DNA of 43,583 bases from Kalaharituber pfeilii (taxonomy: Eukaryota > Ascomycota > Pezizomycetes > Pezizales > Pezizaceae): the NCBI GenBank assembly GCA_015179045.1, contig WHUZ01000183.1:1-43583 (forward strand), given 5' to 3'. Below, piece by piece: positions 1 to 10,544 of the stretch. The stretch's first letter is position 1. Every line of letters starts with the position of its first letter. Below the pieces are notes generated by a model. It ran no database searches. It was not told the DNA's origin and was given only the letters and a program-made list of their open reading frames with translations. A program made the translations under genes and the position numbers.

Positions 1-400
1 GTCAGGACAAAGTAGATCCAAACCGGCCCACGAAAGATCGTTTATATAGACTCGAGACATTCCTGATATCTGCAGGCTCCACACTTGTCTCTCACCAAGC
101 CGTAACGTGACTGCACGTCCCTTATTATTTTGTTTCGTTTTTTTTTTTTTCTCTTCTTCCTTTTTCTCAACCTTGGCTCTTGCGCACGGTCGAACCCTGG
201 GCTTCTCACAATTGATCTAGGGTTCCCGCTGTCCGGTTTCGAATTCGTGAGGTTCCCAGGACGGACAAGGAAGTCCCAAAGTAGGCTCCAGTTACTATTT
301 GGGTTGCTGTTCGAAGAGCATCTTCTTTGTCCCTCATTGGTAGTTGGACGGGACAGAAACACATTCCCATTGACAGATTCCACACAATATACCCACAACG
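1..400. other. Upstream region of the protease gene, no gene seen
   Basis: No convincing coding region. It contains a T-rich tract (about 137-172) and CT-rich sequence leading to the protease start at 401, as often seen in fungal promoters and 5' leaders. The overlapping reading frames on both strands lack family features. Confidence 0.5.
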
Positions 401-1748
401 ATGCCTTCCCTACGGCATCTCTTCTTAGCCTCTCTTGTGTTTGCTCCCTTCACCACTGGCTCCTCACCTCTTCCTAATCCCGACGATCCCCTGCTCGCAG
501 ATCAAGACCTTTCTCTTCTCGCACAATCCATCCCGGAATCCTACATTGTCGTTCTCAAAAAGTCCGCCTCCCGCGCCATATTCACCCGACAATCGCCCGG
601 GGGTCGGCCTAGAGACTCCTACTCCTTCGGGTCCTTCTTCGGATATACCGCCGTTGGGCTCTCCGAAAAGGACGCCTGTTCTCTTTCCCACTCCCCCGAA
701 GTCGACTTCGTCGAACCAAACCGGTTGGTTCGTTCGGCAACCCCGATCCGCCATCCTCCGCATGAAGGCCACCTCCTCAACACCACCACCGGCTCGTGGA
801 ATCTCCACCGCATCTCACACCGGCCCCAGGCACCCTCCGAGCCAGGCCCGTACAGCTACCTATACAACTCGGCGTACCTGGAGGCGAATTGCACGACGGA
901 CGCGTACCTCATCGACACGGGCATCTATCTCTCCCACAGCGAGTTTGAAGGGAGGGCGTCGCATGGGATAAATACGATTGGAGGAAGTAACGAGGACGGC
1001 ACGGGCCACGGGACACACGTGGCAGGGATCCTCGTTGGAAAGACGTTTGGAGTCGCGAGGAAGGGGCATGTGATATCTGTCAAGGCGCTGGATTCCCAGG
1101 GCTTCGGCACCTATGCGAGCGTGATTGCGGGTCTGGAGTGGGCGGTGCTGGAGGCGAGGAGGAAGGGGAGGCTGGGACAAAGTGTGGTAAACTTGAGTCT
1201 TGGTAAGTGCTGTTTTGTCATTGTTGTGTACCAAGTAAGGAGTGCTATGTAAACTATACTAACAACTCTCCATCATCACCCCAGTCGGCCACCGTTCCGC
1301 CGCCGTCAACGCCGCCGTCGAAGCCGCCCATGACGCAGGCCTCCCAGTCGTCGTTGCCGCCGGCAACTTCGGTTCCCTGGCCGTCGACTTCAGCCCCGCC
1401 TCCGCACACAACGCCTTCACCATCGCAGCGTCCTCCATCCTTGACTCCCGGCCCTCGTGGTCCAACTACGGCATCGTCATCGACCACTTTGCTCCCGGCG
1501 CCGACATCCGCTCCTCCTTCATCGACGGCCCCAACTCCACCGCCGTCCTATCCGGCACCAGCATGGCGGCGCCCCATGTCGCCGGGATGGTGAACTATTT
1601 GCAGTGCGTGGAGGGCCTGGAGATACCGAGGATGATTAGGGAGAGGCTGGAGCAGTTAGCGACGATAAAGGAGGTTGAAGACGGCGGGAATACGAGTCCG
1701 AAGAGAATTGTGTATAACGGAGCGCAGCAGGAGCATCACAAACAGTAA
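401..1748 (+). CDS. Secreted subtilisin-like serine protease (S8, proteinase K type)
   Basis: Exons 401-1202 and 1285-1748 give 421 aa. The 82-nt intron has a GTAAGT donor and a TACTAAC branch site at about 1257. Residues 1-20 look like a signal peptide. About residues 45-110 form an inhibitor_I9-type propeptide (a YIVVLKK strand and a VDFVEPN end). The catalytic triad is visible: Asp172 in YLIDTG, His203 in GTGHGTHVAG and Ser360 in SGTSMAAPHVAG; the oxyanion region is AAGN. Splicing restores the frame exactly across the catalytic domain, so the gene looks intact. The family cleaves proteins outside the cell or in the vacuole after autocatalytic removal of the propeptide. There is no long C-terminal extension. 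Secretion is inferred from the signal peptide. The next feature downstream is transposon DNA. Confidence 0.93.
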
Positions 1749-2293
1749 CCAAGCGCTTGCGTAGCCTTTCCTTTTATTTTTCTAGTTCTACTTGTATCCG
1801 TCATGACCTTTTCTTTCCACGTTGCCATTTCAGTACTCTTCTTTTTATTTTCAAAGTTCACATATTCATATCCGGACATTAGAATTGGAAAAGCGGAAAC
1901 CTTCAGTTAGACCGCTCTCGTCACCGCTTCAAGATCTCGTAATGGTACTATGTTGTCATCAACACTCATTACCCACCGCCACTCAAAATTCACTTCTTCC
2001 CCCAATCTTTCTACTTCCCATATAATCTCGTAACCAGCTCCCCATAGATGCATCAACCCTGCTTTTCTCGCCATTACCCTCAAATCGCTCATTATCAATC
2101 TCCAACTCTGTATCTCCATACATGACACTCCACCATTTCATCCTCCGCCGGGTACATAAATGCAAGCCTGAGTTCCAGAATAACACGTTACAGTAGGAAA
2201 AAAAAAAACACTATCCTACAATTTTTCAATTTTGCAGGAAAGCCCTCGATGTTCTGAACATACGTTGCATGTGCTACATTTTTTTTATGCTAA
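1749..2293. other. Intergenic, no gene seen
   Basis: Protease 3' flank: T-rich, followed by mixed sequence with no family-like reading frame. It ends at the TA target site (2294-2295) of the transposon that follows. Confidence 0.5.
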
Positions 2294-2568
2294 TACCAGT
2301 ACCGTATGGGTAACGATGTGCACACCGGTAACGCTGGGGTATTTCAGGGGTATTTTAAGCCTCAGCAGGCCCCCTCATTCCCCTGCTAATTCCACTATAT
2401 CTCACCCAACATTGAAGATATTAACAAGCAACCATACTCAAATGACGCGCATTAAGAAGGACAAGCTGCCTCAGGGTCTAAATCGTGCGATGGTGTGGAA
2501 ACGGAAGCATCCAGAGGACAGTATTGCAAAGGTAGCGGAATATTTTTTTTTTAATCAATTCCAAAATA

Positions 2569-3354
2569 GGCGGATTTTGCAAAGTCCGGTTATTGAAATT
2601 CGGTTATTTTCCGGGTAACCATTAGTCATGATAACCCAACCAAAAAAACGGCCCAGATTTTGCAACGTACCTAGGTTATTTCTGCGGTTATTTTTTGGGT
2701 TATTTTCCACGCATAACTGCACGCATATTCCACGCATACCGCACGCATATTCGACCTATGGCGATAACCTCGCGCCGCAAGACCACTTTAGCTGTCGCAT
2801 CTGCGGCAGCCTTTGTACTTCAAACTGTTGAAGCAAGATTCTCATTCTACTATGAGGATCTCGGAGGTCCTTCCCAATTTGTTCTTTCAGTAACATTCTG
2901 ATTTTTTGCCAAAAACCTCCTTTCTTGCCTTTGACATGCTCCACGTGGTATTCAATGCATAAGCGGACTAGATGAAGCTTTTCTTCATCATTGAGTCGAG
3001 TACGTAAGTTGTCTGCAGGTGCTGGTGATTGGGTTTGAGGTGCCGGAGATTGAGTTTGCGGTAAGGACGATATTGCACGACCACGCCCACGGGATGCTAA
3101 AATTGTAGGCGCAGGTGATAGAGAAGGGGTTTGAGAAGACATTTGAGCAAGTAAAAAATATCAAGATACTTTGGTGTTGATGTAAAGTCCTTAACCGCAC
3201 TTTGTGTTTAACCGAATTTATTCGGTTATATAACCGGAAAATTGCCAGAAATTCGGTTAACTCAGCCACAAACAACACGTTGCTACAGCAACATTGATTA
3301 ATAATAACCGGAAAATAACCAAATATGAGTTAACCGGACTTTGCAAAATCCGCC
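2569..3354 (-). mobile_element. Nested 786-bp TIR element carrying a Myb-like ORF
   Basis: A perfect 24-bp inverted repeat (GGCGGATTTTGCAAAGTCCG plus GTTA) lies at both ends and continues imperfectly, with repeated GGTTATTTTCCGG-like units just inside. TA flanks each end (2567-2568 and 3355-3356). It interrupts the transposase of the host element, so it is younger. It is too short for a transposase and holds one ORF on the minus strand. The superfamily is uncertain: TA duplication fits Tc1/mariner, while a Myb-like accessory protein is more typical of Harbinger-type elements. Confidence 0.75.
2756..3142 (-). CDS. Small Myb/SANT-like protein inside the nested element
   Basis: A 128-aa ORF with no intron needed. 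The N-terminal half is rich in Ser, Pro and Gln with duplicated QTQSPAP units. The C-terminal half (about residues 48-115) is basic and helical with spaced aromatic and hydrophobic residues (LVRLCIEYHVEHV, FWQKIRMLLKEQIG), which resembles the Myb/SANT-like DNA-binding proteins carried by fungal transposons. I infer binding to the element's own ends. It may be a remnant of a longer gene, because the element is short and no transposase accompanies it. Confidence 0.45.
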   Translation of the reverse strand: MSSQTPSLSPAPTILASRGRGRAISSLPQTQSPAPQTQSPAPADNLRTRLNDEEKLHLVRLCIEYHVEHVKGKKGGFWQKIRMLLKEQIGKDLRDPHSRMRILLQQFEVQRLPQMRQLKWSCGARLSP

Positions 3355-3980
3355 TAATACATTGAGTCGCAGGTTACGGGGAGTGCAAAGAAGCCGTGAA
3401 GAGGCAACTTGTTACGTGGACACTTACCAGGGCTTTCCAGTTTCATCTTGCTATGCTGCATGCCATGGCTGTACCTATCCTCCGAAAACGGCATAGTAAC
3501 GAAATACCAAGCAAACGATGGCACCACCGTTTCCTGAAACGGCATCCTTCAATTAATTCAAAATATATCCAATATCTAGAGCGCATACGCATGGTACAGA
3601 GTACTAATGTAGATGCACAGCGTGCATTTTATAAGGCTCTACGCAATTGCATACGTCGCTATTACATCACTCCCGATAATTTATGGCATTGTGATGAGAA
3701 GGGTATTGTAATGGGGGTTGCCCATTCCAACCTCCGCAAGTCAATTGTGCATGCTGGACCTGGTCGCAAAGGTCGCGGTTACTGATGGTAGTCGGGAGTT
3801 CGTCACTGTACTTGAGACTGTTAATGCTGCAGGCAAGGTTATATTGTATGGCAAGCAAAAAGCCATAGGCATAGCTACTATGGCGAGGATGAGCATAAGG
3901 CACATAAGCAGCCAGGAAGCTTTGGCTACTCAGAAAGCGGTTATATGGACGACGGCTTAGGTCTCGAGTATATGATGTAT

Positions 3981-5594
3981 CACAAACGCAAAGTACCATC
4001 ACGGCACATATCGAGCACCTCAAGGCAGAACTTACCAGATACCATACCATAAAGCCCAATGCCGACACCTTGACAGCATTCCAAAGTAAAAAGACCCTCC
4101 AGAAAGCTACAGGGAGCATGAAGCACACCAAACCCACCCCTAGTGGCCAAGTTCTCATATTGAAGCTGCGAAGGAGGCTGCTCATAAGAAAGGTCATAGA
4201 GGAAAGCAGAAAAAGAAGGCTGCGAAGGAAGAAAAACACCTTGCCAACATGCTTGCTGCATAGCTAAAGAAGGATATGGTAGAGTAGAAGAAGATTGCAG
4301 CTGCGGCAGCCAAGGAGATAGAGGAAGCGGATACTTAAGCTTGCAAAATAGGCAGCAGCAGCTGCGAAAGCTGCCAATCGTGGGCAGGGACGTGGGCAAG
4401 GGCGTGGACAAGGAGCTGTTGTGGTATGTATTAGGCGAGGGTCCAAACCCATAGTGGGGGGGGGGGGGGGTTCAGCAGACCCTGTAGAGTTAAATTCTGC
4501 GAATTTTGAGCTTCTAGATGTGCCTGTAAGAAGTGCAGAAGCGAGCTCCATACAAGCTCCTACACCTATATAGTCTAATTCAGAACAACCTGAGTTAGAA
4601 TCACATCAGAATCAGACCTTAACGAGGTTTAATGCAGCCCGAGAACTAGAATCCAGACCATATATTCAAGAGTGCGTATAGTCTCACACTCTAAGATCTC
4701 AACCTTCCACTGCTTGTATATTGTAGTATAATGTGATGTTGAGCAGTACAGTTGCCAGTGGAGGTGCTGTACCAGCTCATGGAGGGGTGTTCCATAGTAT
4801 AGTGATATACATAAAATTATAATGTAGCCTTTTCGTTTTTTTTTTCTCTTCAGATTCGGACTTAGCGTACTCAATTTAGTTCTATGTGCACTGCATTGTA
4901 CATACCAGTGCTATATTTCGTGAGATATTGCTACATTTGTTCGTGGGGGGAAATCGGCGCCAAGGCGCCCAGTGTTACTGGTATGCACATCGTTACCCAT
5001 ACGGTACTGGTACCCTTTTTCTTCCTTTCCACATTTCGTCCTTTTTTTTTTTTTCCCTCTAACGGTTTACTTAACATATATCTGATGTTAGAAAGAGGAA
5101 AATTTGAATCACTTGGTGCTCTACTCACAATATCTTTTATTTCCGCCCCTGTCAATTATTTCCCTTTTGCACCTCCCACGTGACTTCCTCCTTACTACAA
5201 TTCTCCAACATTTCCGGATCCGATATATGAACCCCTGAAACCTTCTCCCGTCACCTCCCTTTTCTTCCCCTTCCTGACACCTCTTCTCTTACCTCTCCCG
5301 TACCTACAATCCATAACAACTCGACGAAATCCCAGTACCCGAATACTCACCTTTTACCCCTCCCTCCACCCCCCCAACCCACAACAAACAAAAACAAACT
5401 AAGCAAAAAAAAAAATCTACAGCACCAAGGATTCCCACGTGGTCACCCACCGTAGTACTAGCTTGGCGATCTGAAGCTTAGATATGGCAGAGCGGACGGG
5501 ATGCCTCGTTTTCTTCAGTCTATGGCCGTAGATGTTCGCTACTTTTAACAATATGATGTTGAATTTGCTGCGTAGACTATGCTTTTAATCATAT
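3981..5594. repeat. Tandem segmental duplication, unit A
   Basis: This unit (transposase C-terminal region, right TIR, T-rich spacer, 5S rRNA gene and its flank) matches unit B at 6490-8151 over its whole length, with scattered substitutions and small indels. Unit A ends at ATCATAT (5588-5594), where the 677-bp TIR element begins after ACT. The corresponding end of unit B is ATCATAT at 8145-8151, followed by unrelated sequence. Confidence 0.85.
5416..5535 (-). rRNA. 5S ribosomal RNA (copy 1)
   Basis: The minus strand reads from about 5535 as CATCTACGGCCATAG and ends GGTGCTGTAGAT at 5416. Its 5' and 3' ends form a 9-bp helix I (ATCTACGGC with GCTGTAGAT). Conserved 5S segments are present: GAAAACGAGGCATCCCGTCC, TCCGCTCTGCC, AAGC and GTGGGTGACCACGTGGGAAT. 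Length is about 119 nt. An A-run on the plus strand (5405-5415) supplies the oligo-T terminator for RNA polymerase III. Dispersed 5S genes outside the rDNA are normal in filamentous fungi. An intact helix suggests it may be functional. Confidence 0.93.
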
Positions 5595-5597
5595 ACT

Positions 5598-6274
5598 GGG
5601 TGCCTTCCGCTAAGGATTTATGTGAAATTCAAACCCCTGCTTTGAAATAAAACCGGGGTCCGTATCCCTGTTTTATTGTTTGGTAGAGCGTTCGAAACAA
5701 TTTTTTGAAAGAGGGGTACCCCCCCCCCCTTTCAGAATACTCACTTGAATAAACAATAAACAATAAATTTCAAAAGCAGTTAGTTAGAGTACACTACTGC
5801 TGAAGTAGCATAGTCTACAATAACTATACCATATAGAGGATATTTAAATTCACATTTGCATCATTCGCACCTATTCCTGCTTGCATATGTAATATCCAGT
5901 AATGCATTCTTATGCTCTAGCGAGAAATTTTCACTCCGACAGTTCAGCCTCCTCTACTCTTTCACTTTTCAGATACATTAATACCTGGCTGCTACCTAGT
6001 GCTTGCCAGCAGAACTTGACTGCTATTTCTTAAGACCTAGTGCTTTCTTGGTGCTTGGGAGCTCCTGTTGTCTTTTGTGGTGAGATTGACAACTTGTTCA
6101 CTGGCTCATAATTTCTGCATTTAAGGTGTAAATGTCTGCATAAACAAAAAGTTTTCTTGATTTATTATTTACTCACGTCCAAGTGCTTAGAGAAACTACC
6201 CCCTGCTTGCAGTGGAAATGTACCCTGGTAAAATTTGGTTTGAATTTCACATAAATCCTTAGCGGAAGGCACCC
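5598..6274 (+). mobile_element. 677-bp TIR element (MITE-like), copy 1
   Basis: A 38-bp perfect terminal inverted repeat begins GGGTGCCTTCCGCTAAGGAT. ACT flanks both sides (5595-5597 and 6275-6277), consistent with a 3-bp target-site duplication. There are no meaningful ORFs, so it is non-autonomous. A near-identical copy lies in inverted orientation at 28950-29625 with AAT on both sides. A 3-bp duplication and GG-starting TIRs fit PIF/Harbinger better than other groups, although the usual target is TWA. Confidence 0.88.
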
Positions 6275-6277
6275 ACT

Positions 6278-7554
6278 ATTTCAACGCCTTGAAGGACTGG
6301 ATATATTCCGCGCCAAAGGATATACTCCGCAAACCTGAATTCTAGATACTTTTGTACCAAGCACATGATCGCACATTTGTAACTCCGGAGGTGATTCACG
6401 GTGCATGGCGAGGTAGTAGCTGCTGGCCAGTATATGAGAGCCAAGTTATACCAATTGATGCTCCCGTTATTGCGGGGCAGTAATGACACCACAAACCCAA
6501 AGTACCATCACGGCACATATCGAGCACCTCAAGGCAGAACTTACCAGATACCATACCATAAAGCCCAATGCCGACACCTTGACAGCATTCCAAAGTAAAA
6601 AGACCCTCCAGAAAGCTACAGGGAGCATGAAGCACACCAAACCCACCCCTAGTGGCCAAGTTCTCATATTGAAGCTGCGAAGGAGGCTGCTCATAAGAAA
6701 GGTCATAGAGGAAAGCAGAAAAAGAAGGCTGCGAAGGGAGGAAAAACGCCTTGCCAACATGCTTGCTGCATAGCTAAAGAAGGATATGGTAGAGTAGAAG
6801 AAGATTGCAGCTGCGGCAGCCAAGGAGATAGAGGAAGCGGATACTTAAGCTTGCAAAATAGGCAGCAGCAGCTGCGAAAGCTGCCAATCGTGGGCAGGGA
6901 CGTGGGCAAGGGCGTGGACAAGGAGCTGTTGTGGTATGTATTAGGCGAGGGTCCAAACCCATAGTGGGGGGGGGGGGGGGTTCAGCAGACCCTGTAGAGT
7001 TAAAATTCTGCGAATTCGGAGCTTCTAGATGTGCCTGTAAGAAGTGCGCAAGCAAGCTCCATACCAGCCCCTCCACCCTATAAAGTCCAATTCAGAACAA
7101 CCTGAGTTAGAATCACATCAGAATCAGAATCAGACCTTAACAAGATCTAATACAGCCCGAGAACTAGAACCCAGACTACATCTTCAAGAGTCCGTATAGT
7201 CTCACACTCTAAGATCTCAACCTTCCACTGCTTGTATATTGTAGTATAATGTTTGATGATGTCAGTACAGTTGCCAGTGGAGGTTGCTGTACCAGCTCAT
7301 GGAGGGGTGTTCCATACGATAGTCATATACATAAAATTATAATTGCTGGAGATGTAGCTTTTTCGTTTTTTTTTTCTCGTCAGATTCGGACTTAGTGCAC
7401 TCAATTTAGTTCTATGTGCACTCTGCATGGTACATACCAGCGCTATATTATTTCGTGAGATATTGCTGCATTTGTTCGTGGGAGGAGGGTTGCTAAATCG
7501 GCGCCAAGGCGCCCAGCGTTACCGGTGTGCACATCGTTACCCATACGGTACTGG
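6278..7554 (+). pseudogene. Second, truncated Fot1/pogo-like element copy
   Basis: It starts inside the transposase coding region. The translated piece near 6278-6480 (YFNALKDWIYSAPKDIL, then TFVTPEVIHGAWRGS) is the segment after the third catalytic Asp that unit A has lost. It contains an in-frame stop. From 6490 it matches unit A closely, through the basic tail, G-run and right TIR, which ends at 7554 followed by TA. There is no left TIR, helix-turn-helix or catalytic triad, so it is a 5'-truncated relic produced by the duplication. Confidence 0.75.
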
Positions 7555-8151
7555 TACCCTTTGCTTATTTCCATACCCGTCATTTATTTCTTTTTTTTCT
7601 CTATAACGGTTTCCTTAACATATATCTGATGTTAGAAAGGGGAAAATGTGAATCACTGGTTGCTCTACTCAGAGTATCTCCCATTCCGCCCATGCCAATT
7701 ATGTTCCTTTTGTTCCTTTTGCACCTCCCACGTGACTTCCTCCCTACTATTCACCAACATTTCCAGATCCGAAATATGAACCCCTGAAACCTTCCCCCGT
7801 CACCTCCCTTTTCTTCCCCTTCCTGACACCTCTTCTCTTACCTCTTCTCTTACCTACAATCCATAACAACTCGACGAAATCCCAGTACCCGAATACTCAC
7901 TTTTTTACCCCTCCCTCCACCCCCCCAACCCACAACAAACAAAAACAAACGAAGCAAAAAAAAAAATCTACAGCACCAAGGATTCCCACCTGGTCACCCA
8001 CCGTAGTACTAGCTTGGCGATCTGAAGCTTAGATATGGCAGAGCGGACGGGATGCCTCGTTTTCTTCAGTCTATGGCCGTAGATGCTAATGGTTGCTACT
8101 TGGAACAACATAATGCTGCATATGCTGCGTAGACTATTCTTTTTATCATAT
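6490..8151. repeat. Tandem segmental duplication, unit B
   Basis: Direct repeat of 3981-5594 including the transposon right end and a 5S rRNA gene. Most differences are single bases, plus short insertions such as those near 7340-7350 and 7680-7710. Unlike unit A it keeps transposase sequence upstream (6278-6489), so the original duplicated segment was longer and unit A lost part of it later. Confidence 0.85.
7967..8086 (-). rRNA. 5S ribosomal RNA (copy 2)
   Basis: It is identical to the first 5S gene over almost the whole length. One visible internal difference is at about 7990, where GTGGGTGACCACGTGG becomes GTGGGTGACCAGGTGG on the minus strand. The ends still form the same 9-bp helix I, and the oligo-T terminator is present (A-run 7956-7966). 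The base before the 5' CATCTAC is G instead of A, which may affect the start site. It arose with the segmental duplication. Confidence 0.92.
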
Positions 8152-8309
8152 TACCCAGGTAAACAGTACAAATAAGCTTCCCTAGGGGCTTGGTATGAGA
8201 CTAAGCTTCCGACCCGCATGGTTGCCGTTCCCCCACAACATTTTTATTCCACAACACATGTACTTCTCATTAACCCCCCTCATTCACGAGCAGAAGCAAA
8301 AACACATAA
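8152..8309. other. Spacer between 5S copy 2 and the next transposon
   Basis: Unduplicated flank without a gene. It ends at the TA target (8310-8311) of the transposon that follows. Confidence 0.5.
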
Positions 8310-8311
8310 TA

Positions 8312-10542
8312 CAGTACTGTAGGTGACGCACCAACGAACCAAGACATGCTAACGAACCAACCAAAAATTGCTTTTTCTGAGAGATCATGAGAGGGGTTAA
8401 CCAGTGCATTAGAAACCGTAGATGAAGAATAATATAGAATTCTGGCAAAACTCGGACTTCTCTATCACCAGCAGTCAATCATGGGTAGAATCAAACAACG
8501 TCAGAAAGATGATCAGCGAGAATGTAGTATTGCAAAAGCAATACAAGCCTACCGCCTAGGACAGGAAGAGAGTATTAGAGCTGCTGCAGATAACTATGGG
8601 ATACCATATCCAACATTAAGAGCAAGAATCAATGGTGGTGCAAAAAGTCGAAGACAAGCGAATGAGGATATACAGCTATTAACACCAGCAGAGGAGAAAG
8701 TAATTAAGGAGTGGTGTATACGGTTAGATAATCAGGAATTACCGCTTCGGGTAGATATGGTACGAGAAATGGCACGAACAATTCTTCGAGCTCGAGAATG
8801 TGACAAAAATCCAGGAAAACATTGGATTTCACGATTTCTAGACCGAAATCCCGAATTGACTACTAAGTTCAGTTCTCAAGTCAAAAAACAACGGATTTTA
8901 TCCTCCTATCCTATGGTTATTAAGGATGCCCTTCGAAAGCTACAGAAAGTCATTGATGATTACCAACTTTCACCACAATATATCTATAATATGGATGAAA
9001 AGGGCTTATTGATGGGAAAGTCACCCCGAATGAAGGTTATTTGTAGGCGAGGGAGGAAAAGTCCACCTATGATGAAAGACGGAAATCGTGAGATTATTAC
9101 ATTACTAGAAACGGTTGCTGCAGATGGATTTTTACTACCACCCATGATTATTTATAAGGGAAAATCACATCAAGATGCATGGTATGAGTATCTGAATGAA
9201 AAAGATTCGGATACTGTTTTCGCATATTCAGATAAAGGGTGGACGAATCAAATCCTGAGTGCAGACTATCTTCGGTTATGTTTTGAACCGCACACCTCTT
9301 TCCGAACACTTCCACGTCAATATCGACTTCTTATTGTTGATGGTCACAACTGTCACTTTAGTTGGAACTTTCTGCATTATTGTATACAGCATGATATCAT
9401 TGTATTTTGCCTCCCACCTCATACCACACATCTCTTGCAGCCATTAGACGTTGGACTCTTTGGACCCCTTCAGCATTATTACGCTCGTGGTGTAGAACAG
9501 GCTATGCGAACTGGACGTGAAGCTATTAGCAAGAGAAACTTTCTACCATATATTGGACTAGCCTCAAGGTTGATTTAAATTAGAATCAATAGCTGACACT
9601 ATATAGCATTCTTCGGGAAGCTCGTCAACTTACTTATACTCCCAAAAATATCAAGTCAGCATTTGCCAGCAGTGGTATATGGCCAATCAACTATCGAGTA
9701 GTCTTAAGCAAGCTTCCGCAACCTTCAAACAGGAGTAACCCACTCAGAGCTGTGACAGTCCATAGCCCAAAATTTATGCTTTCTAATCCCCGGAAGACTA
9801 TACCTCCTACCCCATCCAATTCTCGCGCAGTCCGACAAACCACTCTTTATGCTCTTCATCTTCATAAAGAAAACCCAGCAGCACCAGAAATACCACTTCT
9901 AATCCAAAAGCTCAGCTCCGCGGCTGAGCAGTCTCTCACTCATAGTATTCTGGACAAGGAACGTACTCGTGACTTGGAGATAGCATTGGATAGGCGATCA
10001 AAGGAAAAAAACAATAAGGGACGAAAGGTTATTACCACTGCAAGAGCAATCACAGGTGCAGAACTCCTCCGGCTCCGGCTAGCAGGTATTTCTTTAGATA
10101 ACTCTTCAGTGGTTGATGTGCCGGATTCAGGTGAAACAACCACTAGGAACTCAGAAGTATTTTTCCACATCTCTTTAATTAATAAATCTCTACTAATTTT
10201 AATAGCCACCAGCTTCATCTTCTAAGCCTTCTGAGCCTCGCTCCCTTGTGGTTGTGTTGAAAATACCCCCTCGCATCGATGGTGCCGAGAAACCTGGGTC
10301 CGCATCCGCACCTATCACCAACACAGAGTTAGCCAGCGGTAAGCCAAGCAGAAAAACAGCGAAGAGGCCGAAAAATAAAAGCAGTGTGGATATAGTTGCA
10401 GGAAATTAAGAAGCATAGGTATTTGCATGGGTATAGAGTGGTATTTATGTAAATAATTGTACGAAAAGTGAACCGGAACCATGCCGATTTTCAGTGGTTA
10501 GTAAGCACGTCGTGGTTAGTAAGCCAGTCATCTACAGTACAA
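8312..10542 (+). mobile_element. Apparently intact Fot1/pogo-like transposon
   Basis: The left end CAGTACTGTAGGTGAC (8312) and the inverted right end (TTGTACTGTAGATGAC read inward from 10542) are flanked by TA at 8310-8311 and 10543-10544. Similarity continues inward for about 45 bp with repeated CTAACGAACC-type units, probably transposase-binding subterminal repeats. The 2231-bp body contains one complete transposase gene. It shares the family but not the TIR sequence with the element at 2296-5010, so it is a separate lineage. Confidence 0.88.
8481..10409 (+). CDS. Fot1/pogo-like DDE transposase
   Basis: Exons 8481-9568, 9607-10156 and 10206-10409 give 613 aa without internal stops. Domains in order: psq-type helix-turn-helix (about 15-55, SIRAAADNYGIPYPTLRARI), CENP-B-like HTH (about 65-135, WISRFLDRNPEL) and DDE_1 catalytic core with Asp172 (MDEKG), Asp287 (VDGHN) and Asp323 (LDVGLF). 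The last two are 35 residues apart. A C-terminal region follows (TPKNIKSAFASSGIWPIN) with a basic tail (RKTAKRPKNK). Intron 2 (49 nt, GTATTT...CTAAT...TAG) is conventional. Intron 1 is only 38 nt with a GTTGAT donor, so it could instead be a small lesion. The frame matches on both sides only if it is removed. Nuclear cut-and-paste transposition at TA is the expected role. Confidence 0.85.
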
Positions 10543-10544
10543 TA

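Larger units (their letters stand above)
2442..4570 (+). pseudogene. Fot1/pogo-like transposase remnant
   Basis: The reading frame starts at ATG 2442 (MTRIKKDKLPQ), is interrupted by the 2569-3354 insertion, and resumes at about 3357 with NTLSRRLRGVQ, the end of a psq-type helix-turn-helix. A CENP-B-like segment follows (RWHHRFLKRHP), then the first catalytic Asp in WHCDEKGIVMG at about 3690. A frameshift follows near 3780. The piece resembling DDGLGLEYMM at about 3950 is joined directly to the C-terminal tail, so the part of the DDE domain carrying the second and third Asp is missing. Several stops lie in the Ala/Lys-rich and Gly/Gln/Arg-rich tail. It cannot encode active transposase. Confidence 0.8.
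2296..5010 (+). mobile_element. Fot1/pogo-like DNA transposon, inactive, with a nested insertion
   Basis: Terminal inverted repeats of about 44 bp begin CCAGTACCGTATGGGTAACG at 2296 and end with the reverse complement at 5010, flanked by TA on both sides (2294-2295 and 5011-5012). TA duplication is the rule for the Tc1/mariner/pogo superfamily. Inside is a broken transposase gene. A second TIR element (2569-3354) is inserted in its 5' part. A G-run of about 18 lies near 4456. The right end is copied again at 7554. Confidence 0.85.

Noticed and set aside
181..230. GGTCGAACCCTGGGC as a tRNA T-arm
   Set aside because: No acceptor, D-arm or anticodon arm fits around it on either strand.
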